DNA from: Micromonospora coerulea
Lineage (GTDB): Bacteria; Actinomycetota; Actinomycetes; Mycobacteriales; Micromonosporaceae
Length of the DNA stretch: 64,000 nt
Direction of reading: 5' to 3'
Assembly (NCBI RefSeq): GCF_016598485.1
Contig: NZ_JAEMUW010000007.1
Span: 186,001 to 250,000 of the forward strand
Shown: positions 8,989 to 21,042 of the stretch, one piece after another
Layout: every line of letters begins with the position of its first letter
How positions within the stretch are numbered: the stretch's first letter is position 1
Made by a program: the position numbers and the translations under genes
The notes under the pieces: generated by a model
What the model was told of the DNA's origin: nothing
The model's database searches: none
Seen by the model: the letters and a program-made list of their open reading frames with translations, nothing else

Positions 8989-10174
8989 ATGACGAAGCGC
9001 AGGCCCGCGATCCTCGTGCTCGAGGACGGGCGCACGTTCCACGGCGAGGCGTACGGCAGCGTCGGGGAGACCTTCGGCGAGGCGGTCTTCAACACCGGCA
9101 TGACCGGCTACCAGGAGACCCTGACCGACCCGTCCTACCATCGCCAGGTGGTGGTGCAGACCGCCCCGCACATCGGCAACACCGGCGTCAACACCGAGGA
9201 CGACGAGTCGTCCCGGATCTGGGTCGCCGGGTACGTGGTCCGCGACCCGGCCCGGATCGGCTCCAGCTGGCGGGCCACCGGCGGGCTGGAGGACCGGCTC
9301 GCCACCGATGGCGTGGTCGGCATCAGCGGCATCGACACCCGGGCGCTCACCCGGCACCTGCGCGAGCGGGGCGCCATGCGGGTCGGCATCTCCAGCGTCG
9401 ACGACGACCCGCGCGCCCTGCTGGCCCGGGTCCGCCAGGCACCGGAGATGGTCGGCGCGGACCTCTCCGCCGAGGTGACCACCGCCAAGCCGTACGTGGT
9501 GGCTGCCGAGGGGGAGCACCGGTTCACCGTCGCCGCGCTGGACTTGGGCATCAAGCGCAACGTGCCGCGCCGGCTGGCCGCCCGCGGGGTCACCACCCAC
9601 GTGCTGCCCGCCGGCTCCAGCATCGACGACCTGCTGGCCACCGGCGCCGACGCGGTCTTCTTCTCGCCCGGCCCGGGCGACCCGGCCACCGCCGACGGCC
9701 CCGTCGCGCTCGCCAGAGAGGTGCTGCGCCGGCAGGTGCCGCTGTTCGGCATCTGCTTCGGCAGCCAGATCCTTGGCCGGGCGCTCGGCTTCGGCACCTA
9801 CAAGCTCGGCTACGGCCACCGGGGCATCAACCAACCGGTGCTCGACCGGGCCACCGGCAAGGTCGAGGTGACCAGCCACAACCACGGCTTCGCCGTCCAG
9901 GTGCCCGGCGCGGGGCACGGCGCGGTCGTCCCCGACCAGGTGATCGAGACCGAATTCGGCGGCGTCCAGGTCAGCCACGTCTGCCTCAATGACAACGTGG
10001 TCGAGGGGCTGCGGGCCAGGGACGTGCCCGCCTTCACCGTCCAGTACCACCCGGAGGCGGCGGCCGGCCCGCACGACGCGGACTACCTCTTCGACCGCTT
10101 CGCCGAGCTGATCGAGGGCCGTGGCCTCGACCAGCAGCACAGTGAAGGCCGGACCCAGAGCAAGGGGCGCACGA

Positions 10175-10182
<8 letters not shown>
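8989..10182 (+). CDS. carA: Carbamoyl-phosphate synthase small (glutaminase) subunit
   Basis: CarA hydrolyses glutamine and channels ammonia to CarB. The product is 397 aa, with an N-terminal CPSase small domain (about 1-150) and a class I glutamine amidotransferase domain (about 175-380). The nucleophile is Cys256 in GICFGSQ; the usual motif is GICLGHQ, so His is replaced by Ser. The FSPGPGDP oxyanion loop and the [10 protein letters not shown] triad segment are intact. The C-terminal tail (after about 375) is polar and unstructured. The reading frame overlaps carB by 8 bases. Confidence 0.97.
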
Positions 10183-13552
<3,370 letters not shown>

Positions 13553-13592
13553 CCGCCCGCTGTCCGCTGTCGGCCGGTCGGGGAGGGGTGGC

Positions 13593-14633
13593 GTGATCTT
13601 CGAGAAGGTCGTGCGGCCGGGGCTGTTCCGGGTGGGGGGTGGGGACGCCGAGGCGGCGCACGAGTGGACGTTGCGGCGGCTCGCCGCCGTCTCGCGGCGG
13701 CCGGCGGCGCTGGGAGCGCTGCGGGCCCGCTACTTCCGGCCGGCGCCGCGAACGGTGTTCGGGGTGGACTTCCCGAACCCGGTCGGGCTGGCCGCGGGGA
13801 TGGACAAGGACGGGGTCGCGCTGCCGGCCTGGCCGGCGCTCGGCTTCGGCTTCGTCGAGGTCGGCACGGTCACCGCGCACGCCCAGCCGGGCAATCCCCG
13901 GCCGCGGCTGTTCCGGCTGCGCGACAGCGAGGCCGTGGTGAACCGGATGGGCTTCAACAACGCCGGCGCCACCGCGCTGGCCGACCGGCTGGCGGCGCTG
14001 CCCCGCCCGATCGGCGTACCGCTGGGCATCTCGCTCGGCAAGTCCAAGGTCACTCCGCTGGACGAGGCGGTCGAGGACTACCTCGCCTCCTACCGGGCGC
14101 TGCGCGGGCACGGCGACTACTTCGCGGTCAACGTCTCCTCGCCGAACACCCCGGGCCTGCGCTCGCTGCAGGACAAGGCCCACCTGGACGCGCTGCTCGC
14201 GGCGCTGGTGGGGGAGAAGCCGGTGCTGGTGAAGATCGCCCCCGACCTCACCGAGCCGGCGATCGCCGAGCTGCTGGAGGTCTGCCTCGCCCGGGGCGCC
14301 GCCGGCGTGATCGCCACCAACACCACCCTCGCCCGGGACGGGCTGGCCCCGGCCGACCGGGAGCGCGGCGCGGAGACCGGCGGCCTCTCCGGTCGTCCGC
14401 TGACCGGACGCGCCCGCGCGGTGGTCGCCTTCGTGCACCGGGAGACCGGCGGCCGGCTGCCGGTGATCGGTGTCGGCGGCATCCTGGACCCGGACGACGC
14501 GGCCCGGATGTTCGACGCCGGAGCGAGCCTCGTCCAGCTCTACACCGGGTTCATCTACCGTGGCCCCGCCCTGGTCCGCGCGGCCACCCGGGCGGCGGCC
14601 GGCACGGCGGCGGTGCCGACCGGCCTCCGGTGA
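13593..14633 (+). CDS. pyrD: Dihydroorotate dehydrogenase (quinone, class 2)
   Basis: It oxidises dihydroorotate to orotate with FMN and passes electrons to quinone at the membrane. The product is 346 aa. The N-terminal amphipathic helical extension (about residues 1-40), typical of class 2, is present, followed by [19 protein letters not shown], the FMN-binding NRMGFNNAG, the catalytic Ser segment [11 protein letters not shown], and [10 protein letters not shown]. The GTG at 13593 follows GGGAGGGG at a workable distance. Confidence 0.95.
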   Translation: MIFEKVVRPGLFRVGGGDAEAAHEWTLRRLAAVSRRPAALGALRARYFRPAPRTVFGVDFPNPVGLAAGMDKDGVALPAWPALGFGFVEVGTVTAHAQPGNPRPRLFRLRDSEAVVNRMGFNNAGATALADRLAALPRPIGVPLGISLGKSKVTPLDEAVEDYLASYRALRGHGDYFAVNVSSPNTPGLRSLQDKAHLDALLAALVGEKPVLVKIAPDLTEPAIAELLEVCLARGAAGVIATNTTLARDGLAPADRERGAETGGLSGRPLTGRARAVVAFVHRETGGRLPVIGVGGILDPDDAARMFDAGASLVQLYTGFIYRGPALVRAATRAAAGTAAVPTGLR

Positions 14634-14859
14634 ACCAGCGGCGGGCGATGGTTCCTCGACAGTTCCATTGCTCTGCCGCAGCCGGCGCCACAATCCGCCG
14701 TCCGGTATCCGGACAACCTGGGTTGCCGTCGCTCCAGCAGAGCGAAGGGTCGCGGGAACCCCGTCCGGCCCCTCCGGTGTCCGGCCCGGCGCGCCCGTGC
14801 CGCCCACGCCGGTGGACCGGGGTGCGCAGCAGTCCACCCGAGGACACGAAGGAGACCCG
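14634..14859 (+). other. Spacer between pyrD and bioA with a short inverted repeat
   Basis: It contains a small perfect inverted repeat GTCCGG-TAT-CCGGAC at 14700-14714. GCTCTGC and GCAGAGC also lie about 60 bases apart around it. I see no BioQ-type operator (TGAAC/GTTCA) and no clear -10. It may hold the bioA promoter. Confidence 0.35.
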
Positions 14860-16134
14860 ATGACGCCCGAGGAGATCCTGGCCGCCGACCGCGCCCACGT
14901 CTGGCACCCGTACGCGGCGCTGCCGCCGGCCAGCCCGCCCTACGTGGTGGAGAGCGCGGCGGGCGTACGACTGCGGCTGGCCGACGGCCGGGAACTGGTC
15001 GACGGGATGTCGTCGTGGTGGGCCGCCATCCACGGCTACCGGCACCCGGTGCTGGACGCGGCGGTCACCGACCAGCTCGGCCGGATGAGCCACGTGATGT
15101 TCGGCGGGCTCACCCACGAGCCCGCGGTGCGGCTGGCGACCACTCTGGTCGAGCTGGCCCCGGACGGTCTGGAACACGTCTTCCTGGCCGACTCCGGGTC
15201 GGTCAGCGTCGAGGTGGCGGTGAAGATGTGCCTGCAGTACCAGCGGGCCACCGGCCGGCCGGAACGCCGCCGGCTGGGCACCTGGCGGGGCGGCTACCAC
15301 GGCGACACGTTCCACCCGATGAGCGTCTGCGACCCCGACGGCGGCATGCACCACCTCTGGGGGGACGTGCTGCCCCGGCAGGTCTTCGCCCCGGTGCCCC
15401 CGGGCGGCTTCGACGGCCCGCCGGACCCGGCGTACGAGCGGGCCCTGGTCGACGCGGTGGAGCGGCACGCCGACGAGCTGGCGGCGGTGATCGTGGAGCC
15501 GGTGGTCCAGGGCGCCGGCGGGATGCGCTTCCACCACCCGCACTACCTGCGGGTACTGCGCGAGGTGACCCGGGCGCACGGCATCCTGCTGATCTTCGAC
15601 GAGATCGCCACCGGCTTCGGCCGGACCGGCACGATGTTCGCCGCCGAGCACGCCGGGGTCACCCCGGACGTGCTCTGCGTCGGCAAGGCGCTCACCGGCG
15701 GCTATCTGACCCTGGCGGCCGCGCTCTGCACGCCCGAGATCGCCCGGGGCATCTCCGCCGGCGGGGTGCTGGCGCACGGCCCGACGTTCATGGGCAATCC
15801 CCTCGCCTGCGCGGTCGCCAACGCCTCGCTGGGCCTGCTGCGGTCCGGGGACTGGGCCGGGCGGGTGGCGGCGATCGAGGAGGGGCTGCGGGTCGGCCTG
15901 GAGCCGCTGCGCGGCGCGCCCGGGGTGGCCGACGTCCGGGTGCTGGGCGCGATCGGCGTGGTCCAGCTCGACCACGAGGTCGACCTGGCCCGGGCGACCG
16001 CGGCCGCGGTGGCGCAGGGCGTGTGGCTGCGCCCGTTCCGCGACCTGATCTACACCATGCCGCCGTACGTCACGGACGACGCCGACGTGGCGCGGATCGT
16101 CGGCGGCGTCGAGGCGGCGGTCAAGGCCGGCTGA
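14860..16134 (+). CDS. bioA: Adenosylmethionine-8-amino-7-oxononanoate aminotransferase
   Basis: BioA transfers an amino group from S-adenosylmethionine to KAPA, making DAPA in biotin synthesis, with PLP. The product is 424 aa. Signatures are HVWHPYA near the start, [56 protein letters not shown], and the PLP lysine in [19 protein letters not shown] lies 6 bases before the ATG. It stands alone without bioB, bioD or bioF, between two pyrimidine genes. Confidence 0.94.
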   Translation: MTPEEILAADRAHVWHPYAALPPASPPYVVESAAGVRLRLADGRELVDGMSSWWAAIHGYRHPVLDAAVTDQLGRMSHVMFGGLTHEPAVRLATTLVELAPDGLEHVFLADSGSVSVEVAVKMCLQYQRATGRPERRRLGTWRGGYHGDTFHPMSVCDPDGGMHHLWGDVLPRQVFAPVPPGGFDGPPDPAYERALVDAVERHADELAAVIVEPVVQGAGGMRFHHPHYLRVLREVTRAHGILLIFDEIATGFGRTGTMFAAEHAGVTPDVLCVGKALTGGYLTLAAALCTPEIARGISAGGVLAHGPTFMGNPLACAVANASLGLLRSGDWAGRVAAIEEGLRVGLEPLRGAPGVADVRVLGAIGVVQLDHEVDLARATAAAVAQGVWLRPFRDLIYTMPPYVTDDADVARIVGGVEAAVKAG

Positions 16135-16173
16135 GGTGGCCCGGGGGAGCGGGCCGACGGTCCGCTCCGCCGC

Positions 16174-16193
16174 CCGGCCGCCGCGGCGGCCGG
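16174..16193. repeat. Perfect 20-bp palindrome between bioA and pyrF
   Basis: The sequence is self-complementary over 20 bases (CCGGCCGCCG followed by its reverse complement). It lies 40 bases after the bioA stop and has no T-tract. It could be a transcription terminator or chance in GC-rich DNA. Confidence 0.45.
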
Positions 16194-16269
16194 CGGACGA
16201 CGAGCGGCGGCGTCCACCGCCGTACGACCACCGCGGCGACACGCCGCGCGAGGGAAAGGGAGAGTCGCG

Positions 16270-17109
16270 ATGGAGAGCTTCGGCGCCCGCCTGCACCGGG
16301 CCGTGGCCGAACGGGGGCCGCTCTGCGTGGGCATCGACCCGCACCCGGGACTGCTGGCCCGGTGGGGACTGTCCGACGACGCCGACGGGCTGGAGCGGTT
16401 CGCCCGGACCGCGGCCGAGGCGCTCGGTGACCGGATTGCGGTGGTCAAGCCCCAGTCGGCCTTCTTCGAGCGGTTCGGCGCCCGGGGTGTCGGAATTCTT
16501 GAGTCAACTATCCGACAGTTACGGGATGCCGGCTCGCTCGTTCTCCTCGACGTCAAGCGCGGCGACATCGGCTCGACGGTCAGCGCGTACGCCTCGGCCT
16601 ACCTCGATCCATCCAGCCCGTTGTATGTCGACGCCGTCACGGCCAGCCCCTATCTCGGGGTCGGATCGCTCGCCCCGATGTTCGAACTGGCCGCCGCACA
16701 CGGCGGCGGCGTCTTCGTCCTGGCGCTCACCTCGAACCCCGAGGGCGCCGCGGTGCAGCGCGCCGTCACGGCGGACGGCCGGACCGTCGCGCAGACCGTG
16801 ATCGACGAGATTTCCCAGCTCAACAGGGGTGCGGAGCCGCTCGGCAGCTTCGGGCTGGTGGTCGGCGCGACGATCGGTGACACCGGTCACGACCTGTCCG
16901 CGGTGAACGGTCCGCTGCTCGCGCCCGGGCTCGGCGCCCAGGGCGGCACGGCGGCCGGGCTGCGCACCGTCTTCGGCTCGAGCCTGCCGTCGGTGCTGCC
17001 CTCGTACTCCCGCGAGGTCCTGCAGGCTGGACCCGACCTGGCCGCACTGCGGGACGCCGCGGACCGGGCGCTGGCCGATTGCCGGGCCGCCCTGACCACC
17101 GCTGACTGA
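16270..17109 (+). CDS. pyrF: Orotidine 5'-phosphate decarboxylase (type 2)
   Basis: It converts OMP to UMP, the last step of the pathway begun by carAB and pyrB. The product is 279 aa, matching the longer actinobacterial type 2 enzymes. The catalytic segment DVKRGDIGST lies at about residues 95-104 with the key Lys and Asp. Other blocks are VGIDPHP at the start, VVKPQSAFFE, and LAPGLGAQGG near the end. A purine-rich site (GGGAAAGGGAGAG) precedes the ATG. It is separated from pyrD by bioA but is probably in the same transcription unit or a neighbouring one. Confidence 0.96.
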   Translation: MESFGARLHRAVAERGPLCVGIDPHPGLLARWGLSDDADGLERFARTAAEALGDRIAVVKPQSAFFERFGARGVGILESTIRQLRDAGSLVLLDVKRGDIGSTVSAYASAYLDPSSPLYVDAVTASPYLGVGSLAPMFELAAAHGGGVFVLALTSNPEGAAVQRAVTADGRTVAQTVIDEISQLNRGAEPLGSFGLVVGATIGDTGHDLSAVNGPLLAPGLGAQGGTAAGLRTVFGSSLPSVLPSYSREVLQAGPDLAALRDAADRALADCRAALTTAD

Positions 17110-17284
17110 CTGACGGCTCGGTCACTTTGCGCTGATCCTCGCGCGCCCACGTTGCCGAAACCGCCGTTGACCGCTAGTTTTCCCCGCGCTGGGAACCACG
17201 GACCCCTTTGGTTGCCAGCGACACCACGTTTCACAGATGCGGCGGTGCGCCCCGCCCGTCGCGATAGGGACCTGAGGAGAACTG

Positions 17285-17602
17285 GTGCCGCTCCCGTCAC
17301 TGACCCCCGAACAGCGCGCTGCCGCGCTGGAGAAGGCCGCGGAGATCCGCAAGGCCCGTGCTGAGCTGAAGGAGCAGCTCAAGCAGGGCAAGACCACCCT
17401 CGCCACCGTCCTCGAGCGGGCTGAGTCCGACGACGTCGTGGGCAAGCTGAAGGTTTCGGCCGTGCTCCAGGCGATGCCGGGCATCGGCAAGATCCGGGCC
17501 ACCCAGATCATGGAGAAGCTCAAGATCGCCGACAGCCGCCGCCTGCGCGGCCTGGGCGAGCAGCAGCGCAAGGCTCTGCTTGGTGAGTTCGCCGCCAACT
17601 GA
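17285..17602 (+). CDS. mihF: Actinobacterial integration host factor (mIHF)
   Basis: mIHF is a nucleoid-associated DNA-bending protein of actinobacteria, required for phage L5 integration in mycobacteria and for sporulation in Streptomyces. The product is 105 aa. The long N-terminal helix is followed by the helix-two-turn-helix DNA-binding part, where AMPGIGKIRATQIMEKLKI is the signature. GAGGAGA lies 7 bases before the GTG start. The order pyrF-mihF-gmk-rpoZ is the usual actinobacterial arrangement. Confidence 0.95.
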   Translation: MPLPSLTPEQRAAALEKAAEIRKARAELKEQLKQGKTTLATVLERAESDDVVGKLKVSAVLQAMPGIGKIRATQIMEKLKIADSRRLRGLGEQQRKALLGEFAAN

Positions 17603-17627
17603 ACGCCGCACCGTGTAGAAACAAGCG

Positions 17628-18161
17628 GTGAGCACGGATGACGAGGCGCGCCCGGCGGCTCGGCTCACTGTCCTGACCGGACCTTCGGGTGCCGGCCGGG
17701 AGAGTGTCGTCGAGCTGGTCCGGGCGCGTTTCCCGTCCGTCTGGGTGCCGGTGCCTGCCACCACCCGGCCGCCCCGCGCCGGCGAGGTGGACGGGGTGGA
17801 CCGGCTCTTCCTGGCCGCGGCGGAGTTCGACCGGATGATCGCCGCCGACGAGCTGCTGGAGTGGAGCCGGATCGGGCCGTACCGGCGGGGCGTGCCGCGC
17901 GCCGGGATCCGCGACCGGCTGGTCGCCGGCCGGCCGGTGCTGCTGCCGCTGGACCTGCCCGGCGCGCTGGCCGTCCGGGCCCTCGCGCCGGACGCGCAGC
18001 TGGTGCTCCTGGCCCCGCCCGGCTACCGGCCGGACCCGGCCGTCGCGGCGGCCTTTCCGCACGCCGTGACGCATGACCTCGCCGAGCGCGCGGCCGATGA
18101 GCTGGTAGGCTTGCTCGGTTCTTCTTTCCTGGCTCCGGCTCAACCGCGCCCGAGCGGTTGA
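17628..18161 (+). CDS. Degenerate guanylate-kinase-like protein
   Basis: By position (mihF-gmk-rpoZ-coaBC) and sequence this is the guanylate kinase locus. Guanylate kinase phosphorylates GMP to GDP. The product is 177 aa. The P-loop reads GPSGAGRES (18-26), with Arg24 where the Walker A lysine should be. TTRPPRAGEVDGVD, part of the GMP site, is kept. The usual YGTP reads RRGVP. After LAPP the protein passes almost directly to a short C-terminal helix, so the Arg-rich lid and following helices (roughly 40 residues) are missing. Catalysis by a normal route is doubtful, and a second gmk is expected elsewhere. The GTG at 17628 is the only reasonable start. Confidence 0.75.
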   Translation: MSTDDEARPAARLTVLTGPSGAGRESVVELVRARFPSVWVPVPATTRPPRAGEVDGVDRLFLAAAEFDRMIAADELLEWSRIGPYRRGVPRAGIRDRLVAGRPVLLPLDLPGALAVRALAPDAQLVLLAPPGYRPDPAVAAAFPHAVTHDLAERAADELVGLLGSSFLAPAQPRPSG

Positions 18162-18206
18162 GAGACCACCGCTTCCGGGCGGTGCACAAGACGCAGAGGT
18201 TAATTC

Positions 18207-18470
18207 GTGGGATCCATCGCCAACCCCGAAGGCATCACCAACCCGCCGATCGACGAGCTCCTCGAGAAGACGACCTCGAAGTACGCGCTGGTGATCTTCG
18301 CCGCCAAGCGCGCGCGCCAGGTCAACGCCTACTACAGCCAGCTCGGTGAGGGCCTGCTGGAGTACGTCGGCCCGCTGGTGGAGACCACCCCGCAGGAGAA
18401 GCCGCTCTCGATCGCCATGCGCGAGATCAACGCGGGCCTGCTCACCGCCGAGCCGACCGACCAGCCGTAA
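18207..18470 (+). CDS. rpoZ: RNA polymerase omega subunit
   Basis: Omega is a small RNA polymerase subunit that assists assembly of beta-prime. The product is 87 aa, with the signature [28 protein letters not shown] and a C-terminal [17 protein letters not shown] lies a few bases before the GTG start. A TAGGCT -10-like element inside the 3' end of the preceding gene (about 18106) may give it its own promoter. Confidence 0.95.
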   Translation: MGSIANPEGITNPPIDELLEKTTSKYALVIFAAKRARQVNAYYSQLGEGLLEYVGPLVETTPQEKPLSIAMREINAGLLTAEPTDQP

Positions 18471-18484
18471 GCCCGCCCGCGCCG

Positions 18485-19693
18485 ATGTCCGCCGAGATCG
18501 TCCTCGGGGTCGGCGGTGGTATCGCCGCCTACAAGGCGTGTGAGCTGCTCCGGCTGTTCACCGAGTCGGGTCATCGGGTCCGGGTCGTGCCGACCGCGTC
18601 GGCGCTCCGCTTCGTCGGGGCGCCGACCTGGGCCGCGCTCTCCGGCCGGCCGGTCGCCGACGACGTCTGGTCCGACGTGCACGAGGTGCCGCACGTCCGC
18701 CTCGGCCAGCACGCCGACCTGGTGGTGGTGGTGCCGACCACGGCCGACCTGCTCGCCAAGGCCGCCCACGGTCTCGCCGACGACCTGCTCACCAACACCC
18801 TGCTGACCGCCCGCTGCCCGGTCCTGCTCGCCCCGGCGATGCACACCGAGATGTGGGAGCACCCCGCCACCGTCGCCAACGTCGCGACCCTGCGGTCCCG
18901 GGGCGTCCGGGTGATCGAGCCGGCCGTCGGCCGACTCACCGGCGCCGACACCGGCAAGGGCCGGCTGCCCGACCCGGCGGAGATCTTCGCCGTGGCCCGG
19001 CGCACCCTCGCCCGGGGCGGTGCCGCCCCCGCCGACCTGGCCGGCCGGCACGTGGTGGTCACCGCCGGCGGCACCCGCGAGCCGCTCGATCCGGTCCGCT
19101 TCCTCGGCAACCGTTCCTCCGGCAAGCAGGGGTACGCCTTCGCCCGCGCGGCGGTCGCCCGGGGCGCCCGGGTGACCCTGGTCTCGGCCAACGTCTCGCT
19201 CGCCGACCCGGCCGGCGTCGACCTGGTCCGGGTGGGCACCACCGAGGAGCTGCGCACGGCGACCCTGGAGGCGGCGGCCGCCGCGGACGCCGTGGTGATG
19301 GCCGCCGCTCCCGCCGATTTCCGCCCCGCGACGTACGCGCCTGGCAAAATCAAGAAGACGGACGACGGCAGCGCGCCGACGATCGAGCTGGTCACCAACC
19401 CGGACATCGCCGCCGAGCTGGGCCGACGGCGTCGACCCGAACAGGTGCTGGTGGTGTTCGCCGCCGAGACCGGCGACGCCGAGGCCAACGGGCGGGCCAA
19501 GCTGGCCCGCAAGCGGGCGGACCTCATCGTGATCAACGAGGTCGGCCCGGACAAGGTCTTCGGCGCCGAGACCAACGCGGCGACCGTCATCGGCGCGGAC
19601 GGCTCGGTGGCCCGGCTGCCCGAGCGGTCGAAGGAGGACCTGGCCGACGACGTCTGGGATCTCGTCGTGGCCCGACTGCCCCGTCGGTCCTGA
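18485..19693 (+). CDS. coaBC: Bifunctional phosphopantothenoylcysteine decarboxylase/phosphopantothenate-cysteine ligase
   Basis: CoaBC makes 4'-phosphopantetheine precursors in coenzyme A synthesis. The product is 402 aa. The N-terminal flavoprotein domain (about 1-170) opens with VLGVGGGIAAYKACELLR and has the PAMHTEMW substrate motif. The C-terminal CoaB domain (about 185-400) opens with VVTAGGTREPLDPVRFLGNRSSG and has MAAAPADFRP and KKTDDG. It begins 14 bases after rpoZ, in the standard order rpoZ-coaBC-metK-priA. Confidence 0.96.
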   Translation: MSAEIVLGVGGGIAAYKACELLRLFTESGHRVRVVPTASALRFVGAPTWAALSGRPVADDVWSDVHEVPHVRLGQHADLVVVVPTTADLLAKAAHGLADDLLTNTLLTARCPVLLAPAMHTEMWEHPATVANVATLRSRGVRVIEPAVGRLTGADTGKGRLPDPAEIFAVARRTLARGGAAPADLAGRHVVVTAGGTREPLDPVRFLGNRSSGKQGYAFARAAVARGARVTLVSANVSLADPAGVDLVRVGTTEELRTATLEAAAAADAVVMAAAPADFRPATYAPGKIKKTDDGSAPTIELVTNPDIAAELGRRRRPEQVLVVFAAETGDAEANGRAKLARKRADLIVINEVGPDKVFGAETNAATVIGADGSVARLPERSKEDLADDVWDLVVARLPRRS

Positions 19694-19718
19694 ACACTGG
19701 TCACCTCCGCATTGCCTG

Positions 19719-19747
19719 AGTCACCCTCGAGGGACGGTGACTAAACT
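19719..19747 (+). promoter_or_regulatory. Inverted repeat touching a -10-like element before metK
   Basis: AGTCACC (19719-19725) and GGTGACT (19736-19742) form perfect 7-bp arms around CTCGAGGGAC. TAAACT (19742-19747), a TANNNT -10 candidate for metK, starts at the last base of the right arm. It could be an operator or the coaBC terminator. No SAM riboswitch is recognisable here. Confidence 0.4.
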
Positions 19748-19792
19748 GCCGCGGAGCGACCGTTCAAGAGTTTTCACATGCTTAGGAGTGCC

Positions 19793-20983
<1,191 letters not shown>

Positions 20984-21000
20984 CCGCCACCACGCGCAGC

Positions 21001-21030
21001 GACCGGCGACCCGCACCGGGGTCGCCGGTC
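21001..21030 (+). terminator. Terminator-like hairpin between metK and priA
   Basis: GACCGGCGACCC (21001-21012) pairs perfectly with GGGTCGCCGGTC (21019-21030) around a 6-base loop. It lies 17 bases after the metK stop and 12 before the GTG used as the priA start. It supports metK termination and argues against a priA start further upstream. Confidence 0.65.
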
Positions 21031-21042
21031 GCCCGTGTCTGC

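Noticed and set aside
9754..9768. carA inactivated by His-to-Ser in GICFGSQ
   Set aside because: The nucleophile Cys256 and the other triad segment QYHPE are intact. The changed residue is not the catalytic His.
14634..14859. BioQ or BirA operator before bioA
   Set aside because: No TGAAC/GTTCA or comparable palindrome is present. The only inverted repeat is GTCCGG-TAT-CCGGAC.
19694..19792. SAM riboswitch before metK
   Set aside because: The gap is under 100 bases and contains only a short inverted repeat. No SAM aptamer core is visible.
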